From a virus, in IMG/VR virus record IMGVR_UViG_3300037487_000033, positions 1-35,580 of that record: DNA of 35,580 bases; one strand, written 5' to 3'. Numbering within the stretch: the stretch's first letter is position 1; every line of letters begins with the position of its first letter. The notes under the pieces are model-generated. The model saw only the letters and a program-made list of their open reading frames with translations, was not told where the DNA came from and made no database searches. A program made the translations under genes and the position numbers. Below are positions 22,339 to 30,907 of the stretch, in pieces.

Positions 22339-23881
22339 TGGTGCCGCTCACCTGAAGTTCAGCGCCCATGATAGCCACCTTCACCGGGTCTGTGCCGGAG
22401 ACTTCATACACCCGATCCCGCAACTTGAGCGTCATGCCCAGACGCCGCCAAAACACTCGGTGGCTGAACTGGCCGATCTCGCCCATGTCTGACCAATGTT
22501 CGTTGCTCCAAGTGTGACCACCATCGTCCGACCACCGCAGCATGACTCGCGGCTTCATCATGCTCCACTCAGTCTCGTTGAGCAGGATGCCAAAACCGTC
22601 TTCAGTCAGCAGCTCGCCGCCGTCTTCCAGCAGCAGCAAGTCGTACAGGTTTTCAACCTCAGTTGGCCCAATCGGGTCAAGATAGTCCAGCCCGACGCCA
22701 GACTCGCAATCAAGTTGCAACGCATGGTGCGCGGTGCGCTTGAGGTCGTTCTGCCCCGTGGGGATTGCCCGCCAAGACCGCAACCACTTCTGAATCTCAC
22801 CGTTGTCGGCATAGACATCTAAATCAAGCGCGTAAATGTTGCCGTTCTGATAGTCGCCAACAATCGTTGTGCCGCCAAAATTGCATTGAGTGTTGGCGCG
22901 GTGCCGGGTGAACTCGCCATCAGCAAAACCAGCACGCTCGTGCCATGCTTGCGTAGCTACGTCATACACCCATGTGGCTTCCGCAAAACTCAGCACATAG
23001 AAGGCGTGCCCCTCCTGCTGGTAGGTGTATGCCACCGCGGTGCTGATGTCGGCGTACTGCGCGATGGCGTACTCAATGGCGTGCGTGCTGACGCGCTGCG
23101 CGTTGTAGCCCGCGGTGCGGTAGACAATGCCTTGACCGCGGGCGTCGGTGCCTAGCCAGAACAAAGAGTTGTCCAGTTTGGCAATCGAGTAAGCCGCCAC
23201 GCAACCAACCTCAGAAAACGCGCCTTGAATTCTGGTCAACGGAAAGTCGGCCAACCCTGCGTCATACCAAACTTCAACCGAGTCGGTGCCAAACAGCCAC
23301 GCTTCGCGGTTGTTGATGTTGACGGCCACCAGACCGTCAGGCGATCCTTCTGCGCTGGCGAAATCCAGCGGGTCAATCTGAGTGCCCTCAAGGATAGCGG
23401 TAACCCAGATGCGCTGACCGCTTGGCTCGTTGAAAACAAAGTAGCCGTCCAGATAGCCAACCGTCTTGGCACCGGGAAAGTCAATGTCGGTGATCTGCTG
23501 GAATACGTTGGTAACTTCGTTATAAATGTAGCTTGGGCCGTTGCAGGCAAAGAAAATCTGCGTTCCATTATCTGCAATGCTGACCGGCCCCGTGCCGGAC
23601 ACATTGCCCAGCTTAATGGGCGTGCCGGTGGTGGAGGTCAGTTTGTAGACCTCTGTGCCTGACACAACGTAGAAGTCTGTGCCGTTGGTCTGGTGCGCCC
23701 ACAGCCCTCGGATTGGGCCGGTGCCCACGGTCTGAAGAAACGCCAGCCCAGGCGCTCGATTTAAGAAAGCTGGCTCTTTGCCACCTTCGGGGATAACTTC
23801 TGGGAACAAGTTGACCATGCGGTTTGCCGCAGCGTTGACGCTGCGGGCCACATAGCTAGAACCCAGAATGGGCGTGTGCAT
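22331..23881 (-). CDS. Packaged DNA stabilisation protein (P22 gp10-like, Phage_stabilise)
   Basis: Tail hub/plug protein that closes the portal after packaging. The 516-aa protein has the typical N terminus (ILGSSYVARSVNAAANRMVN, LFPE, FLNRAPGLAF), repeated beta-propeller-like blades (SVEVWYDAG, GIVYRTAGYNAQRVSTHAIE), and the conserved C-terminal WSDDGGHTWSNEHWSDMG followed by FWRRLGM. An acidic Leu-rich insertion (YDLLLLEDGGELLTEDGFG) near residue 415 recurs in some relatives. It is immediately downstream of gp4, as in P22. Confidence 0.88.
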   Translation of the reverse strand: MHTPILGSSYVARSVNAAANRMVNLFPEVIPEGGKEPAFLNRAPGLAFLQTVGTGPIRGLWAHQTNGTDFYVVSGTEVYKLTSTTGTPIKLGNVSGTGPVSIADNGTQIFFACNGPSYIYNEVTNVFQQITDIDFPGAKTVGYLDGYFVFNEPSGQRIWVTAILEGTQIDPLDFASAEGSPDGLVAVNINNREAWLFGTDSVEVWYDAGLADFPLTRIQGAFSEVGCVAAYSIAKLDNSLFWLGTDARGQGIVYRTAGYNAQRVSTHAIEYAIAQYADISTAVAYTYQQEGHAFYVLSFAEATWVYDVATQAWHERAGFADGEFTRHRANTQCNFGGTTIVGDYQNGNIYALDLDVYADNGEIQKWLRSWRAIPTGQNDLKRTAHHALQLDCESGVGLDYLDPIGPTEVENLYDLLLLEDGGELLTEDGFGILLNETEWSMMKPRVMLRWSDDGGHTWSNEHWSDMGEIGQFSHRVFWRRLGMTLKLRDRVYEVSGTDPVKVAIMGAELQVSGTNA

Positions 23882-24591
23882 TAGTAGTTACCCGCATAGA
23901 CGTTAAACCTCTGGCGAGTTGCCACAATGGCGTAAGGCATTGACATCACATCATCAGGGTTGTTGATGCGCTTGAGGTTGCGCTTGCTGGTCATGGCAAT
24001 CCGTTGCACCGTGGGTGATGGCTCGACGCCAAACTCAGGTGCAATTTCGCAAGCCAAGTTGTACTTGAAACACCGCAAGTAACCCGGCGGCATATAGATT
24101 TGCGTTGCCAGCGTGGCGGGCGCCGCCAGTTGTTGCACCGATACAAAGTGCCACTCCAAATCCCGTGTAGGCTTGGGATAGATGGTCATGGTGATGTCGG
24201 GGTGCGTCATGTTGACGAAGATCACCTGCGGGTAGGTGCTCGTCACCGTCTTGACAGCAATGCCGTTGTACTGCTGCTGGTTGATGAACTTAATGCCAAA
24301 CGACACGTTGGTGCCGGGGTCGCGGTAGTACGTTGAATCGTCCAGCAACACAGGCCGCACGCCAACAAAATCACCCGTAGGCCCAAGCGTGCGCTCAATC
24401 ACACCAGACGGCCAAGTGAACACTTGGTCAAGCGTGTTGTAGATCATCAGGCGCTCAGTTGACCAAGAGTCAATCATCTGGTTTAGCGCCGCCAGAGCGT
24501 CCTGAGACGCGTCTGGGGAGGTAGTCTCGCCTTCTGCCAGAACACCCAAAAGCCGCAGAGCGGCATTGATCTGATCGCCAGCAGTTGTCAT
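23881..24591 (-). CDS. Tail accessory factor (P22 gp4-like)
   Basis: First protein added under the portal after packaging. The 236-aa sequence has the P22_Tail-4 blocks: GDQINAALRLLGVLAEGETT, ALAALNQMIDSWSTERLMIY, a beta region with FVSVQQLAAPAT, IYMPPGYLRCFKYNLACEIA and the ending RRIN/VATRQRFNVYAGNY. P22 gp4 also has muramidase activity; no catalytic residue can be pointed out here. The stop overlaps the gp10 start (TAATG). Confidence 0.88.
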   Translation of the reverse strand: MTTAGDQINAALRLLGVLAEGETTSPDASQDALAALNQMIDSWSTERLMIYNTLDQVFTWPSGVIERTLGPTGDFVGVRPVLLDDSTYYRDPGTNVSFGIKFINQQQYNGIAVKTVTSTYPQVIFVNMTHPDITMTIYPKPTRDLEWHFVSVQQLAAPATLATQIYMPPGYLRCFKYNLACEIAPEFGVEPSPTVQRIAMTSKRNLKRINNPDDVMSMPYAIVATRQRFNVYAGNY

Positions 24592-24606
24592 GACTACCCC
24601 TCTTTT

Positions 24607-25056
24607 TTACGCAGCGTGAATGATTGCAAAATTGATAACAATTGCCTCAGACAACGAACCACCAGAAATGTTTCGCAACGTAATGCTGACCGTTCCAGCA
24701 GCAAGAGCGTTAGCAAACACATTGTACGAGCCAGCGGTGGCTTGACCGCCAGAAATGGTCAGGATGACAGCATCTTTTGCGCTGATCAAGGAGTTGTTCA
24801 GCGTGAACGTGGCGTTGGTGGCAGTAGCCAGCGATGCGTTGTTCATCGTGATCCGGCCAGCCGAAGTGTTCAGCGTAACAGCGGTTGACTTGTCGGTCAA
24901 TTGAGTGACCGCGCCCTGCGCGGCAGCAGCGTAGCCGATTTCGCTGGTTGCATAAACAGTCGTGCCAACCACGGTTGCTGGAGTGACAGCGCCGATAGTG
25001 CCGCCATCAATGTCTTGGTCGCTGTACGCAACGCCGATTGATTTCGTATTACCCAT
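24607..25056 (-). CDS. Small beta-rich virion protein, probable decoration protein (149 aa)
   Basis: The sequence contains the recurring VTLNTSAGRITMNNASLATA-type strand, FTLNNSLISAKDAVI, and the ending ISGGSLSEAIVINFAIIHAA. This beta-sandwich of small phage proteins lies close to coat genes in many phages. It may decorate the capsid or be the tail connector. The start has AGAGGGG five bases upstream. It is separated from the coat operon by a terminator. Confidence 0.75.
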   Translation of the reverse strand: MGNTKSIGVAYSDQDIDGGTIGAVTPATVVGTTVYATSEIGYAAAAQGAVTQLTDKSTAVTLNTSAGRITMNNASLATATNATFTLNNSLISAKDAVILTISGGQATAGSYNVFANALAAGTVSITLRNISGGSLSEAIVINFAIIHAA

Positions 25057-25070
25057 TTTCTGATCCTTTG

Positions 25071-25095
25071 AAAAATGGGGGCCGAAGCCCCCATT
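25071..25095 (-). terminator. Rho-independent terminator downstream of coat and decoration genes
   Basis: On the minus strand the stem AATGGGGGC/GCCCCCATT is perfect (9 bp), capped by a TTCG tetraloop and followed by a T-tract. It lies 3 bases after the 138-aa gene stop, so transcripts through coat and decoration genes end here at least in part. That lowers expression of the downstream tail genes relative to coat. Confidence 0.8.
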
Positions 25096-25098
25096 AGG

Positions 25099-25515
25099 TT
25101 AGGCGGTGCGGTACACCGTGTAAGCGCCGTCGCCGGTCTTGCGGAACCGGAACATTCCGCTAGAGGTGATGGCAAGTGCCACCGTAGCGTTGCCGCCATC
25201 AGTAAAGCCCGTACCAGAACCCATAGCCAATGCACCCGTGCCCGAGCTGGTGCCGATGTTGACCACAAACAGATCAAACGTGCTGCCAACCTTTGCGGAA
25301 GACACAACAGCGTCAATCAGCGTAGCCGCTGGCAGCGTGTAGGTCTGAGCAGCAGTTGCGCCAGAACCCACCACCAAGATGCCAGAGGTGACTTGAGCCG
25401 CCGACAGCGTAGCAGTTGCAGCCGCCGACAAAGGCGTATTTTCGTAACCAAGAATAACTTCGCCCAGATTGCCGCTACCAACTTGGTAACCGCCTGCGCC
25501 ATTTGGAAAAGCCAT
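25099..25515 (-). CDS. Small Gly/Ala-rich virion protein, possible capsid decoration (138 aa)
   Basis: The gene follows the coat gene at once and ends at the strong terminator, so it is co-expressed with coat. Product motifs are NLGEVILGYENTPLSAAATA, LPAATLIDAVVSSAKVGSTF and ITSSGMFRFRKTGDGAYTVY. The alternating beta segments and the dose imply a high-copy capsid-associated role; no named family is certain. ATG 25515 follows an AAGGAGCAA site. Confidence 0.75.
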   Translation of the reverse strand: MAFPNGAGGYQVGSGNLGEVILGYENTPLSAAATATLSAAQVTSGILVVGSGATAAQTYTLPAATLIDAVVSSAKVGSTFDLFVVNIGTSSGTGALAMGSGTGFTDGGNATVALAITSSGMFRFRKTGDGAYTVYRTA

Positions 25516-25538
25516 GATATTTGCTCCTTAGAAAAAGT

Positions 25539-26741
25539 TTAACCCCAGATGCGGCAGGCCATCTGTGGGCGAATGGTGCTGAAGCCGTACAGAACGTCAA
25601 TACGGCAAGGCATACGGTCGTTGTTGATGTCGTACTGACGAACAACGCGCAAGCTGATACCGTTATGGACAGCACGAGCGGCCATGTCAACACCTTGCGG
25701 CAGCAAGAGGTCAGCGGTGGCAAACGTGATGGCGTCCTTGTGGTAGACCAAGTTTTGAGCGTACTGCGTAGATGCAGAACCCAAGAACGTAACGGTCTTG
25801 CTGTTACCAGGCAGCGTGTTGACGGTAGCCAGAGCGTGATTGGCCGAGTAGATTGCCGCCACGGTCACATCAGCAGCGCCGCCGCCAGAAGCGGTGACGT
25901 TAGCCAGCGCAACAAACTGAGCCAACGAGCCGGTGGTTTCACGGGTTTGCGGGTTGACAGCGTAGCAGTCAGCAACCGTGAACACATCGCCAGCCAGAAT
26001 GGTGCCAGAAGCGCCCAGACCGGTCAGGGAGATGGTCGTAGCACCTTCAGTCGTCACGGCAGCCGAGGTGGTGCCGTTGGTACGCGAGCCGGTGGTGTGC
26101 TGCTTGATTGACTGCGACATATTGACTTCTTCAAAGCCAAGCACGCCGGTGCCCATCATGCCGTTGCGGAACTGCTTAGAAACCGTATCGGTTGGGTTAA
26201 ACAAGCCCTTCATGCCTTCAACCAGAGCAGCGTTAGCGGCAGGGTTGACGGTGGCGTAACGTGGCGACATAACCGCTGCGTTCTCGTTGAGCTTCTGTTG
26301 CGCTTGCAGCAGAACCAGCGAGGTGCCTGGGGTCGTGCCGGGGGTGCCGACGCTGTTACCAATGGTCTTGTAAGCGTTAGCCACATCAGCGTCAATGGAC
26401 GATGCCAACTGGCTGATACGAGGCTTCAGCACGCGGTCTGCAAAGTCGTCCAACTGCATGGTCAGTTCAGCAGAGGTAAAGTTCACGCCGATGTGCTTTT
26501 GATTGGCAACAGACAGGGTAGTGAACTGCTCGTTGTCGTCCTGCACTTGCAGGGCGGCACCGTCCGTCACCAGAGCGCGGTCAGGCAGACGAATACGCAG
26601 GGTCGAGCCGATCTTTGCGCCTTCAACGGCGAACGAGTCGTCGTACTGTCGGTTGCAGTTGCGGGTCAGAACAAGGTTGTTTTCGAGAATCTCAAGCGCC
26701 TTGCGCGTGATCATGTCGATGGTAAGAATCGAATTAGCCAT
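25539..26741 (-). CDS. Major capsid (coat) protein, P22 gp5-like
   Basis: The 400-aa protein matches the P22 coat family: N terminus ILTIDMITRKALEILENNLV, RQYDDSFAVEGAKIGSTLRI, ALVTDGAALQVQDDNEQF, FTSAELTMQLDDFADRVLKP. A middle insertion (~210-320; TGSRTNGTTSAAVTTEGAT to AAIYSANHALATVNT) corresponds to the I-domain, and the C terminus is ISLRVVRQYDINNDRMPCRI with an ending shared by the family. HK97-like fold; assembles the procapsid on the upstream scaffold. SD AAGGAAT before ATG 26741. Confidence 0.9.
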   Translation of the reverse strand: MANSILTIDMITRKALEILENNLVLTRNCNRQYDDSFAVEGAKIGSTLRIRLPDRALVTDGAALQVQDDNEQFTTLSVANQKHIGVNFTSAELTMQLDDFADRVLKPRISQLASSIDADVANAYKTIGNSVGTPGTTPGTSLVLLQAQQKLNENAAVMSPRYATVNPAANAALVEGMKGLFNPTDTVSKQFRNGMMGTGVLGFEEVNMSQSIKQHTTGSRTNGTTSAAVTTEGATTISLTGLGASGTILAGDVFTVADCYAVNPQTRETTGSLAQFVALANVTASGGGAADVTVAAIYSANHALATVNTLPGNSKTVTFLGSASTQYAQNLVYHKDAITFATADLLLPQGVDMAARAVHNGISLRVVRQYDINNDRMPCRIDVLYGFSTIRPQMACRIWG

Positions 26742-26758
26742 AATAAATTCCTTAAAAG

Positions 26759-27511
26759 TTAGTAGCGGCTGCGCTCAAGTTTCTTCATCTGCCTAGCCCT
26801 GTCAGCAATAATCCATTCGCTTGCGCTCATGGTCTTGACTGACCGAGGGTCGGTAGTGTCGTAAACAGGCGCACCAGAAGAACGTGCGGTAACCGGCGCA
26901 ATAGGGGTTGGTGCGCTGGTCGTTTTCTTGACAACGGGATTATCAGCCAATTTGGCCTCCAATTTCCCGATTTCTTTCGCCTGCAAAATAGGCTGCAACT
27001 TGGAGATGCGATCAGCCTCTTTGGGGTTCGCCCCCAAGAAATAAGCCACATCAGGGCCGATTTCAGATGCTTGAATCGTCTGCGCCATCACGTCGGTGAT
27101 TCTGAGGTTTGGGTTGTACGCGACTTGCTCGAAGTCCTCGTACTTGTCCCTAGCTTCTTCTTCCCTGTCGCGGTAGCTATCAAGAGTCTCTGCTTGCTGT
27201 CGTTGCACCTCACGTTCACGGATAATCTGCTCGGCCTTTTGATAGGCTAACGCCTCGGCGTAAGCCTCTGGCGTGTCAGCGTTTTCCAGTAACGGGGCTG
27301 GCGGCTGCTTTGCAGCAAACTCCCTCTCCATCTTGCGGCGTTCTCTTGCGAGACGCTTGCCGAATTCAGCGTTCAATTCTTCCTGAGTAAACAGTTTTTC
27401 TGAAGGCGCTTCATCAGCTACTTCCGGCGTTTGTTCTTCTGGTGCAGGCGCTGCCGTAGCCACCTGTTCCGGCGCGGGTACTTCCGCTACTACTTCTACT
27501 TCTTCAGTCAT
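26759..27511 (-). CDS. Scaffolding protein
   Basis: The 250-aa protein is acidic and helical: a Pro/Ala/Glu-rich N terminus (EVVAEVPAPEQVATAAPAPE), a coiled region with Lys/Arg/Glu heptads (EFGKRLARERRKMEREF, EQIIREREVQRQQAETLDSY), and a basic C terminus (WIIADRARQMKKLERSRY) where P22 scaffold binds coat. Position directly before coat is that of P22 gp8. It directs procapsid assembly and leaves the shell. Confidence 0.85.
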   Translation of the reverse strand: MTEEVEVVAEVPAPEQVATAAPAPEEQTPEVADEAPSEKLFTQEELNAEFGKRLARERRKMEREFAAKQPPAPLLENADTPEAYAEALAYQKAEQIIREREVQRQQAETLDSYRDREEEARDKYEDFEQVAYNPNLRITDVMAQTIQASEIGPDVAYFLGANPKEADRISKLQPILQAKEIGKLEAKLADNPVVKKTTSAPTPIAPVTARSSGAPVYDTTDPRSVKTMSASEWIIADRARQMKKLERSRY

Positions 27512-27552
27512 TGCTTGAATCCTAAGATTCCCTGGTCAACGGGCCAGTACGT

Positions 27553-27861
27553 TTATCCTACTTTCCACGCTGCACCATCTGAATATACAGGGACAGGTAC
27601 TGCGCCGCTTCCAGCAACAGTAGCCCCAAATACCGGCACCAACGCATCTGATACAAAAGCACGAGACCCAGCCCCAACTGTTGCCGCAACAGGCAAAGTC
27701 GCAACCGTAACCGGCGTTGTTTTTGTGTTTGCTACCGCTGTTCCCAAAACCGACACAACAGTCGTCTGCACCGTCGCGCTGCTCTGCACGACAGGCAAAA
27801 TCTCCGCGCCAGTCAGCGGGGTGGCTGACGGTGGCAGTTGGGTGATTTTCTTGTTAGGCAT
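27553..27861 (-). CDS. Small virion protein with the 'KKITQLPPSATPLTGAEILP' motif (102 aa)
   Basis: The N-terminal KKITQLPPSATPLTGAEILP is a well-recurring segment in phage fibre and head proteins, followed by repeated Val/Thr strands (TTPVTVATLPVAATVGAGS) and the ending VPVYSDGAAWKVG. It overlaps the upstream coil gene by 8 bases. Likely a surface-exposed minor virion component. Confidence 0.7.
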   Translation of the reverse strand: MPNKKITQLPPSATPLTGAEILPVVQSSATVQTTVVSVLGTAVANTKTTPVTVATLPVAATVGAGSRAFVSDALVPVFGATVAGSGAVPVPVYSDGAAWKVG

Positions 27862-28342
27862 TTAGTGCTGCCACTTTGTCTTGGAAGGCCTTGATCCGTG
27901 CGTCCAGCGCAGCGCGGTCAGCGTCCAGCTTGGCCTGTGCGGCAAACACGGCAGCGTCTTTGGCGTCCAAAGCGTCTTGCTGCGTTTGCACTTGTGTTTC
28001 GCGCAGGCTCAATGCCTTGTCGCGGGCGCTAAACGTAGCCGCCATGTCAGTCTCGCGGGCGTTCAGTTCTTTCTCGCGGGTGTCTTGTGCAGTCTTCTTG
28101 GCTTTAGCCGCAGCGTTTTGTTCTTTGGCATCAGCCAAGATGGCGGCAGCATCAGTCTTGGCGACTTCCAGCGCCGCAGCAGCGTCGGCCTTCAGTTTCA
28201 CGGTGTCAGCCGCTGCCGTCAACGCGCCCTGGCGAACAGCCAGCTCATCGCGCAGCGCAGCCATTGCCGCAAGGTCTTTGGGCATCTGCGTCGTAAAGTA
28301 CGACAGATAGTCGGTGCCTGGGGTGTCGTTGGTGATGTTCAT
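27854..28342 (-). CDS. Coiled-coil protein before the scaffold gene (162 aa)
   Basis: Almost the whole chain is an Ala/Lys/Asp/Glu-rich heptad coil (VKLKADAAAALEVAKTDAAA, AKKTAQDTREKELNARETDM, LSLRETQVQTQQDALDAKDA). N terminus NITNDTPGTDYLSYFTTQMP is soluble. It could be a second scaffold-like or assembly factor, or a structural rod; the sequence gives the form only. Confidence 0.7.
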   Translation of the reverse strand: MNITNDTPGTDYLSYFTTQMPKDLAAMAALRDELAVRQGALTAAADTVKLKADAAAALEVAKTDAAAILADAKEQNAAAKAKKTAQDTREKELNARETDMAATFSARDKALSLRETQVQTQQDALDAKDAAVFAAQAKLDADRAALDARIKAFQDKVAALNA

Positions 28343-28351
28343 GTGGCCCCC

Positions 28352-28657
28352 TTATGCGTAATAACTGACGTTGAGCTTGGCGCTGGCCGTCTGCTCAATA
28401 AAACGAATCTTGGTCAGATCGCCATCGTACTGAAGCGTCACGCCAGCCGCCAGCGGCATACCAACCGAAGCGGTTGGATCAACATCGTCGTCACGCCACC
28501 GGACTGCCTGAGTCTCAGCGGTAATGATCGCAATGCTTGGCTTGCACGACAAACCGTTAAGATCAGTTGTCGGCACGGTCAGGGCGCTGGATGCGCTCAA
28601 TGATGTGATCTGCTGGTAGCCTAGCCGCGTGGTGACAGCTTTGAGAGTAAGAGCCAT
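28352..28657 (-). CDS. Small beta-rich virion protein (101 aa)
   Basis: N terminus ALTLKAVTTRLGYQQITSLS followed by beta segments and LAAGVTLQYDGDLTKIRFIE before SAKLNVSYYA. The sequence ends in a typical Ig-like small virion-protein strand. No family assigned. It lies one base from the stop of the gene upstream. Confidence 0.7.
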   Translation of the reverse strand: MALTLKAVTTRLGYQQITSLSASSALTVPTTDLNGLSCKPSIAIITAETQAVRWRDDDVDPTASVGMPLAAGVTLQYDGDLTKIRFIEQTASAKLNVSYYA

Positions 28658-28921
28658 TTAAAATCTCCGTTCAGTAAACGATCTAATCTCGATCAAAGTC
28701 TGCACAAACCCCGGTGTCGGCGGCGCTCCCGAATTGGTTGCGGTCATGGCAACATTGATGCCATCAAGCGCAAACGCAATCGTAGCGTTATGCCCCGATA
28801 CTATAGCACCATCAAACGAAATGCCGTCAAGGATGACCGCTAGGGTAGCGGTAATCCCCGCCGCTGTGGCTACAACATTCGCCCCAATCGGACGCGATGC
28901 GATTGGGTAAAAGCCAAGCAT
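28658..28921 (-). CDS. Small hydrophobic-beta protein (87 aa)
   Basis: Rich in Ala, Ile and Val with two similar halves (ITATLAVILDGISFDGA and ATIAFALDGINVAMTATNSG), suggesting an internal duplication of an 'A-x-LDGI' unit. The C terminus is basic (IEIRSFTERRF). Role unknown, probably virion. Confidence 0.65.
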   Translation of the reverse strand: MLGFYPIASRPIGANVVATAAGITATLAVILDGISFDGAIVSGHNATIAFALDGINVAMTATNSGAPPTPGFVQTLIEIRSFTERRF

Positions 28922-28924
28922 GAC

Positions 28925-29326
28925 TTACACCACAGGCCAATCACCGCGCATATCGTAGGCGACCACTTCTTCAATGGTTGTCAGGGCGTCAATGGCATCG
29001 CGGTGCATCCCTGACACGCCAGCGATCTGGGCCTCAAGGGTGCTCAGTTGCTGCGCTTTGTCCAGCACCAGCGTTACCAGCGCAGCCTCGGTGATGCCTC
29101 GATAGCCAGCCTCAAGCGTCAGCATCGGGCCACCGCCTGCATTTGCTTCATTGAGTTTGATGGGCCATGAGGACATTTCAGCGGGGGAGGTGCCTGCGGT
29201 GACCTGATCACGCAAAGATGCTGCTGCCGCATCGACCACAGCAGATCGGTCGGCCTGGGCTTCAGCAAGCGTTGCAAACTCAATGTCAGGGCCGTTCCAA
29301 AATTGATTGTCTTGATAAATTAGCAT
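28925..29326 (-). CDS. Virion-associated tail-assembly-like protein (133 aa)
   Basis: ATG 29326 with a strong AAGGAGG site 7 bases upstream fixes the start. N terminus LIYQDNQFWNGPDIEFATLA, then a long helical part (AALVTLVLDKAQQLSTLEAQ) and ending VAYDMRGDWPVV. The aromatic N terminus and position after a Gly-rich fibre-like gene suggest an assembly partner for it; unproven. Confidence 0.65.
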   Translation of the reverse strand: MLIYQDNQFWNGPDIEFATLAEAQADRSAVVDAAAASLRDQVTAGTSPAEMSSWPIKLNEANAGGGPMLTLEAGYRGITEAALVTLVLDKAQQLSTLEAQIAGVSGMHRDAIDALTTIEEVVAYDMRGDWPVV

Positions 29327-29337
29327 GGTGGGCCTCC

Positions 29338-30156
29338 TTACAAGAAATAAATAAACGCCGCTGCTGGGCCACCTGCCCCACCTGCTCCACCCGTCAAGCC
29401 AGCACCTCCACCGCCACCCCCACAACCATAGCCACCACCAGCACCACCCGCGCCACCAACGCCAGAGTTGTTAGTGCCTCCACCTCCGCCGCCAACACCA
29501 TAATTGAGGTCGGCCATAAAAAACCCGCTACCACCTTTCCCGCCCGCTGCCGTGCCCCCAGGCACAAGTAATCCCCCCAAAGCAGTAAACGTCAAGCCGC
29601 CCCCTGCAAAATCGGTCGTAGTACAGCCGCCGCCGCCCATGCCGCCCGTGTGGGTGTTCAGGTTTGTAGCGGTTGTAGAAACACCCGCGCCGCCAGCGGC
29701 TATGCCACCCGCTGTGGCTGCCTGAATAGTGTTGGCTCCAGTATTAAGCGCATAAGTGCCTGATGTGCTAACGGTTCCGGTAGTGCCAGCAGCACCGACT
29801 GTAGCCGCCGCTCCATTACCACCAGCACCCCCGTTATTTACAGAAACCAAAGTCAATGATTTTGTGTTGGTTAAAGAAAGAACACCTGTAGAGGAAATGT
29901 CAATTCTCAAACTTCCTTGAAATAAATTTGCAGGCATCAAAACAAAGTTTGCGCCGCCACCGCCACCACCGCCTCCTCCGGTTCCTGCGCTACCCGCTGC
30001 GCGGGAGTGCCCGTTTCCACCGTTTCCGCCTCGCCCACGCAAATGTGCAAAAACAAATGAAGCAGATTTTGGAACTGGAATTGTGGAAACTAAAGACCCC
30101 TGACTTGATACAATAACTGGCTTTTTTAAGTCAGATAGAAATCCTTGAAAGTCCAT
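29338..30156 (-). CDS. Glycine-rich adhesin-like virion protein (272 aa)
   Basis: The start ATG 30156 makes a TGATG overlap; a longer reading is unsupported. A short leading domain (FQGFLSDLKKP) precedes a Gly-rich region (residues ~40-70, e.g. GRGGNGGNGHSRAAG) and a small beta block (ANFVLMPANLFQGSLRIDIS). From ~108 to the end the chain is Gly/Ala/Thr repeats with runs of up to six to nine Gly. This resembles the glycine-rich tip adhesins of phages, where Gly-rich loops form the receptor-binding surface. A role as virion adhesin or decoration is inference. Confidence 0.7.
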   Translation of the reverse strand: MDFQGFLSDLKKPVIVSSQGSLVSTIPVPKSASFVFAHLRGRGGNGGNGHSRAAGSAGTGGGGGGGGGANFVLMPANLFQGSLRIDISSTGVLSLTNTKSLTLVSVNNGGAGGNGAAATVGAAGTTGTVSTSGTYALNTGANTIQAATAGGIAAGGAGVSTTATNLNTHTGGMGGGGCTTTDFAGGGLTFTALGGLLVPGGTAAGGKGGSGFFMADLNYGVGGGGGGTNNSGVGGAGGAGGGYGCGGGGGGAGLTGGAGGAGGPAAAFIYFL

Positions 30157-30557
30157 CAATAATCCCCGCCAACAACAGTTGCCTGCCACCCTGCCGCCAC
30201 CGTTGTGCCAAGAGCAAAGTTAATTTTGTACCCTGCTTCAATAGCCATATTTAGGGATATAACTATTTCCGTGAGCGCAGCGTTGGCAACAGCCGTTGTT
30301 GCTGGAAGTGTTGTTTCTGCAACCAAATAATTGTTGGCTGCGGTGGCGTTGGTCAATCCATTATTGACCCAAAATCTTCCAACAGACGCGACGTTTGTGC
30401 CCAAAGGTTTAAGTTTGATAAATCCGACATACGAACCATTGGCACCTGCGGTAAACGCCGTGCCTACAGTTCCAGTTCCATCATAGACGTTATTGGCTGT
30501 TGTTTTTGTATCTGCCGAGATATTCGGCGTGGTGGTGTATTGCGGGTCAAGTGCCAT
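30156..30557 (-). CDS. Small beta-rich virion protein (133 aa)
   Basis: Thr/Ala/Asn-rich beta segments (SYVGFIKLKPLGTNVASVGR, FWVNNGL) and an LNMAIEAGYKINFALG-type ending. Typical of the small proteins between the portal and scaffold genes. TGATG overlaps on both sides tie it to its neighbours. Role unknown. Confidence 0.7.
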   Translation of the reverse strand: MALDPQYTTTPNISADTKTTANNVYDGTGTVGTAFTAGANGSYVGFIKLKPLGTNVASVGRFWVNNGLTNATAANNYLVAETTLPATTAVANAALTEIVISLNMAIEAGYKINFALGTTVAAGWQATVVGGDY

Positions 30558-30907
30558 CAGATAACTCCAAAATTGCCACGGGCCAGAATTTGTGCTGTGC
30601 CAGATCGCGTGTTTTTCAAGGCGCGTGCGCTAGGCGTCAGGAACACGTTGACGGTGCCTGTAAACGTCACCCGGCTGCCTGTGCTGCTGCCGCTGATCTC
30701 GCCCCGACTCAAGGTTGTGCCGTCCCAAACGGAATCGCAGACTTCCCAATCGCCGGGTGTGCTGCTTTCAATGGCGATGGTGACGACACAACCTGTTGTG
30801 ACGCCAGACGCAAACGTCTGGTAACCAGACACAGAACCAGAAGGCGTGACCGCCCCCGAGCCAGGGTTGGCGGCGGTCTGGGATACGCGGTCAGCTACAA
30901 AACTCAC
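30557..30907 (-). CDS. Small beta-rich virion protein of the 'FVADRVSQT' type (116 aa)
   Basis: GTG start at 30907 in a GTGA overlap. The N-terminal VADRVSQTAANPGSGAVTPS and the block YQTFASGV-x8-IAIES-x-TPGDWEVCDS are features I recall from small phage proteins of unknown function near tail genes. The C terminus (NVFLTPSARALKNTRSGTAQ) is helical. Likely a minor virion protein. Confidence 0.7.
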   Translation of the reverse strand: MSFVADRVSQTAANPGSGAVTPSGSVSGYQTFASGVTTGCVVTIAIESSTPGDWEVCDSVWDGTTLSRGEISGSSTGSRVTFTGTVNVFLTPSARALKNTRSGTAQILARGNFGVI

